A stretch of DNA of 64,000 nt from Artemia franciscana (Eukaryota > Arthropoda > Branchiopoda > Anostraca > Artemiidae): NCBI RefSeq assembly GCF_032884065.1, contig NC_088879.1, positions 17,118,489-17,182,488 of the forward strand, read 5' to 3'. Positions within the stretch are counted from its first letter, which is position 1. The number at the start of each line of letters is the position of its first letter. The position numbers and the translations under genes are program-made. This document shows, piece after piece, positions 59,530 to 64,000 of the stretch. A model generated the notes under the pieces. It had not been told where the DNA came from. It saw only the letters and a program-made list of their open reading frames with translations, and searched no databases.

Positions 59530-61827
59530 CTATGAATAACGTCTTCAGCTCTGTGATTCAAAATAAAAACTATTAATTTCCAAACGAAAAGATTGATCAG
59601 ATGGGCAGCTTCACTTACCGAATAACGGATGAAAATTTGCTAGATGTTTTCAAGAGAAAGTGCCTAATAATTGTTCTGGGTGCCCGGCTGACAAACCGTA
59701 TTTCAAATAGTAGGCTGTACGAAAAGTGTGATTCAATCTTCTCCCTTCTACCCATAGAATAGATATCTGTAAGTTTCCTACTACCCAACAGTACAACAGG
59801 CACGAAAAACTAGATTTACGGAGTTTATATAAGGGTATATTAGTTATTTGAATAATGCTTAGCTATGTTTCTTCAACTTGAAATTTATATTGCTAGTTTT
59901 TTTTTTATCAGGGCTGCCTTAACAAATGAGCTGCCTTATTACCTGGTCGGTCTTTTATAGTTTTCTTGATGACTTTTTGGTTACTAAAGTAACTTTTCTT
60001 AATCTTTACTCGAGTTTCTAAGAGAATGTAAATTGTACTCTAAAACTTATCGTGGCTGATCAAAGCCAATAGAATGCGTTACAGAAGTCTGTTATTATAT
60101 ACAGGTTACATAATCACTTTTTGGCTACTAAAACAGCATCCTATTTTTTCTTCTTTTTTTCAGTAAAGCAATGCCTTTGCATGATCGTTCAAATATTGGG
60201 AATTATTGGTGTTTTTTTTTTTATTTGCACTGCTTTTATTAACTATGTTGTACAGGCTTAGAACCGGTAAATTTGATCGATTTAAATTTAAATTTTGCTC
60301 TTGTTTCCATCACAAAACATTGTTTATTTGTTAATTACAAGCAAAAACAAACGGTCCTGAGCCAGAAACCGTGTCTCTCAATATTATCGCTTCCACTTTT
60401 TAGGAGAAAATTAAGAGTTGATAAAATATATATTTAATTTATTTAGTTGACCGAGTAAGCTAGGCGAGGACTCGATTTCATCTTTTTTGCCGCAATTTGA
60501 AGACACAAATCATAGTGATAATCGAATATACATAGAGGACGAATGCTCTTACAAATGACAAATCAATAGGGACAAATCCAGACTCGATTCTGGATTTTTT
60601 TTTTTGTTCCAAAAGATTTTCTGGGATTGATTATTATTATCGTACTAAATTAGTATGATAGACATTAAATTTGTACATAGGGAGGGACAAATAAGAGAGG
60701 ATTTATGGGGCTCGATTGCATATTATTTGTTCGTCGATTGTAAAGTGTTTTTGGCAGATCCTTCAGTTTCAGTTTTGAAAGTGTTTGTTCAGGTCAGTTC
60801 AAGCGATTGTTAAGAATCTTTTGATTCGTAAAAGACAACACTGAGCCCCAACGCTCACTAATGGGAAAAGTGAGCCTTCTTCCTAGGTATTTTCGAAGAC
60901 CACACTGCCTTTCCATGACGTACGTCCCAAGGCTCACTAATAAATGTTGACCTCCAATGTTTATATAATACCTTTATGCGTAAGGTAAATATTGGATTTA
61001 AAATCCCGCCCCTTAGAATTATATCTGCATACTTAGAGTATTACTAGGCGAAACAACCAGAATCAGCGACTAATCGGTCATGTGCACTACGAAATAACTG
61101 AAGTCATCCGTTTATTTCACAAAAACAAAATATTCACAAAGACAAAAGATGAGGAAATAGATTAGTTTAACAGAAAAATCATTCAGAACTTCAACAAGCT
61201 TAGAGGATAAAAAGGAATCACACCAACTCTAATCAAGAACTTGAATGAGCGTTTTATAAGCAATAACGATTATGCCCAATACTATTATTTTAGCCTCAAA
61301 AAAAATATGGATCCAAAATTAAAATACATGGGTTCTTATTCTCGGAATGCTGTATTGAAAGTTTCAAAATGTCTCATCTAGCTTAGGCGAAAAAAAAACC
61401 AAGCAAAATACTTGAGTAGGTAGAATGAAAGCAGCCTTAAAACAATGTTTTAATACAAAACCACTCAATCCTACACAGCTTAAGAATTAAGCACGTTTCT
61501 TTTCTCTTCTATATATTACGAACAGCGGTAATATTTACATCAGATACAAATATTTAAGAAAATATACGGCAAAAATTTCAGGTAGGAGCAAGAGACGAAG
61601 GGGTACTAAAATCCAGCCCACCCTCTCCATATTGGTTTGAAAGAATTTCAAGGAATATTTTAAAACTGTTGGCCTAAAAGCGCACTTATAGGAGATTTGT
61701 CATTAATTGCTCCACATGAATCAGTTATTCGATTAGTAAAGCAAGATTATCTCGAGAGGTTGGTTTAGGAAGAAGCTTGACGATTGGATGCAGAATGTGA
61801 CTTATTATGGACGAAGTAGTCCATTTA
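59530..61827. other. Non-coding region
   Basis: No supported gene. A 24-nt string at 60896-60919 is shared with 29491-29514. Confidence 0.35.
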
Positions 61828-62269
61828 CACTTAGTATTCGTGGAAATATCTTACTGAATATCCTGCAAAGTGGAGAGAAGAAGACTGGAAAGTGGAGAGA
61901 AGAAGACTTTAAGATGGGATGAGACCATCAAAACAAGTAAAACCATTATGCATTGCTTGGGACATGGCCAAAGTAGAAACTTTGAACAAGATGGGATGGA
62001 GGAGGAGTATTTGCCAGTTTTTCCACCTGAAATGACATAACGCTGGACCACTTAGTATTCGTGGAAATATCTTACTGAATATCCTGCAAAGTGGAGAGAA
62101 GAAGACTGGAAACACAGGTTTAAGATGGGATGAGACCATCAAAACAAGTAAAACCATTATGCATTGCTTGGGACATGGCCAAAGTAGAAACTTTGAACAA
62201 GATGGGATGGAGGAGGAGTATTTGCCAGTTTTTCCACATGAAATGACATAACGCTAGACCAAATTCGTA
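61828..62269. repeat. Tandem duplication, 221-bp unit
   Basis: Two nearly identical copies, 61828-62048 and 62049-62269, starting CACTTAGTATTCGTGGAAAT and ending ATGACATAACGCT(G/A)GACC. The first copy carries an extra local duplication of AAAGTGGAGAGAAGAAGAC. High similarity implies a recent event. The small open frames here are repeat shadows. Confidence 0.9.
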
Positions 62270-63019
62270 GCAGCAGTAACAGACAGCTGCCTAAAATTTT
62301 TCTCAGTTTAATGAAATTCTGAAAAACAAAGGTGACAGCACTTAGTTTTGAAAATGACAGTGCCTTTAAACAATCAGATTTCGATTCAACTAGTCTGACA
62401 ACCTAATGACAAGCCCATAGATTCAAACACCCAAAATTTTAAGAGGAGAGATTTCAGAAACTTTACAAAGGACAACGGGGATAATTTTGGACCCTAGCTT
62501 TTCGAATTTAACTGGAGACCCTTTGGGCCAATTTGGGAGGGGGGGTCTATGCATAGCCTTTATGAGCAGGTGCAAACAGGTATGTATCCCCTCCAAGCTC
62601 CATACCTAGTTCCAACGTAATATTTATTCGAATGTATGTGGAAGGCAAGAAAGGACCAAACTTACTTTTTCAAAGAACTAAATATTTTCATACACAGGTA
62701 ACAAAATAAAAGTGTTCTCGTGATATAAGCAACAGCAAAAAAAAACATATAATTTCAAATTTTTCCAAGGTGGACACAGCCAAAAGTTAAAAGACGGGGG
62801 AGGGGTGTGTAAGTCCTCAAAATACATGTTCTGATGCTTAAATCTTTCAAAGCTTCATATGGACCTCTCTCCAGTCCTGCTTGCATCCGGGCATGAGCCT
62901 TTTTTTAAAGTCGAGTAGAATTTTAAAAAAGAAACAAAAAAACCTTAATTTAACACACAACGAAAATAATTTTCAGGTAAATGTATATGAAAGCAACACA
63001 AAGAAAGGTCAACTAAGCA
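62270..63019. other. Probable 3' flank of the UBAP1-like gene
   Basis: No independent gene seen; lies downstream of the minus-strand stop at 63020. Confidence 0.35.
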
Positions 63020-63250
63020 CTAAGTGGCAAGCAAATCGAGCGCGGCATCTTGGTCATTTTTTGACCTAACTAAAGCATCAATTGCCGCCTCTTCTGAATA
63101 ACCTAAGCTAACAAACTGGTTCGTTAACTCCAATAGTGGCTTCAAATCATCTACATCAGAGTCTCCCACTTTTAATAGTGCTTGCTCAACCCGATCACCA
63201 GGATGGCCAGCTTCTTCAAGAGACTGAATGAGCAGAAGGTAATCTAACAC
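63020..63250 (-). CDS. UBAP1: UBAP1-like ESCRT-I subunit, last exon (SOUBA domain C-terminus)
   Basis: Minus-strand terminal exon after acceptor ATTATTTTAG: 76 residues and a TAG stop. It reads VLDYLLLIQSLEEAGHPGDR, then VEQALLKVGDSDVDDLKPLL, then FVSLGYSEEAAIDALVRS, ending KNDQDAALDLLAT. The 'LGYSEEAAIDAL......DQDAALDLL' part is a UBA fold. The spacing LDYL ... VE.AL ... F...GY ... NDQD.AL..L is that of the tandem UBA (SOUBA) end of UBAP1, the ESCRT-I subunit that binds ubiquitinated cargo. Upstream exons should lie beyond 63250 and were not recognised before the window end. Another UBA-domain protein is possible. Confidence 0.65.
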   Translation of the reverse strand: MLDYLLLIQSLEEAGHPGDRVEQALLKVGDSDVDDLKPLLELTNQFVSLGYSEEAAIDALVRSKNDQDAALDLLAT

Positions 63251-64000
63251 CTAAAATAATGATTATAAAAGAATTATAAGATTAATTGTACAAGGACATA
63301 TTTTTAGTTTATTATTTTCTTTTGGCCTGAAAAAAAAGATATTTACTCGTTTTCAAAATGAACTAGAAAGTTGAAAATGACTTATCCTCGATAATCTACG
63401 AATATAAGTGAAAACGAGGGGTGCGAAACGGATTAGGCTTTACACAACATGGATATCAAATTGATCACAGTTGTAAATACGTAAATGAAATACGTTGGTA
63501 AGTTGAGGAAAAAAATTAAACTGATCTCGAGTTTTACAAAGCATAATCTATTTTGTCCCCCTCATTTCAATTATACACATACGATTCTCCAGAAAAATTT
63601 GTTTTTCTACTTTTTGATCCATTCTGAAAAAGTTTTTAAATATTTTTTCTTATATTTTCGACTATTTAGTCTTCCGATTTTATTATCACGGAATTGTATT
63701 AATTCTTAAGTAAACATATGCACACTTCATATTTCTAATTACGTAATTACTAATTTCTAATTAACCTCGGCTGCAATACGAAATCCCTCTTTTAATCTCT
63801 TACAACAATTTTTCAAGGTTGTTCAGTTCTGTTGATTGCTTCCTGTTCGAAGATGTAGTCGAGACGCTGGAGCATGATCGGCTCAACTCTTTATTTTCAC
63901 TGCAACAAAGCTCATCATCCAACCATCGGACCCTTTAATGACCTCCAGAAGATCCAATGAAAAGGAGGAGGGAGAAATTTAGAAGATTTTTGTTGTCTCA
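63251..64000 (-). other. Probable intron of the UBAP1-like gene
   Basis: No further exon identified with confidence. The minus strand of 63780-63900 has a serine-rich open stretch that ends in a stop, so it is left uncalled. Confidence 0.3.

Noticed and set aside
63780..63900. Upstream exon of the UBAP1-like gene on the minus strand
   Set aside because: Serine-rich frame ends in a stop before any donor; no resemblance to the region that should precede the terminal UBA part.

Overview
This is a 64 kb piece of an AT-rich, intron-rich, repeat-laden invertebrate nuclear genome. Evidence: exons flanked by GT/AG splice sites, long (TA)n tracts, and many decayed LINE, Penelope-like, SINE, hAT and foldback-type elements. 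An arthropod is likely and a brine-shrimp-like crustacean is my guess, but the sequence alone does not prove the taxon. No prokaryotic gene or operon is present.

Layout. 1-1800: two 5'-truncated LINE fragments joined head to tail, ending in a (TTGA)n tail. 2031-4987: two phase-compatible exons of an Arg/Gly-rich protein I cannot name, separated by an intron holding a tRNA-derived SINE and a (TA)n tract. 5228-7640: a possible Penelope terminal remnant and a 5'-truncated LINE with a long open reverse-transcriptase frame. 8350-25880: a repeat field built from one foldback-type family (called R1 here), which has a palindromic head and a roughly 300 bp terminal hairpin, plus two opposed arrays of a roughly 290 bp tandem repeat. 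26280-35740: the 3' end of a gene resembling alkylglycerol monooxygenase. One exon has been partly amplified into a higher-order tandem array, the next intron carries an inverted Penelope-like element, and the last exon has a decayed tandem duplicate. 36510-43730: more R1 copies, a lone coiled-coil exon resembling the neck of a kinesin-14, and an RTE endonuclease fragment. 45230-47910: a decayed but nearly complete two-ORF LINE on the minus strand. 48390-49655: a segment bounded by a perfect 29-nt inverted repeat. 49844-52507: the last three exons of WASH complex subunit 1. 52660-55910: minisatellite, RTE and hAT remnants. 59412-59529: an orphan exon candidate. 63020-63250: a minus-strand terminal exon matching the ubiquitin-binding C-terminus of UBAP1 (ESCRT-I).

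The host genes do not form a pathway as a cluster. WASH (endosomal actin nucleation) and UBAP1 (ESCRT-I sorting) both act at endosomes, but they are about 10 kb apart on opposite strands and nothing indicates co-regulation. All host genes are partial: their other exons lie outside the window or were not recognised.

The most unusual things seen are the intronic array built from half an exon, the R1 family with interchangeable palindromic ends, and the Penelope element with an inverted partner, an exact 15-bp flanking repeat and a hammerhead-ribozyme-like core.
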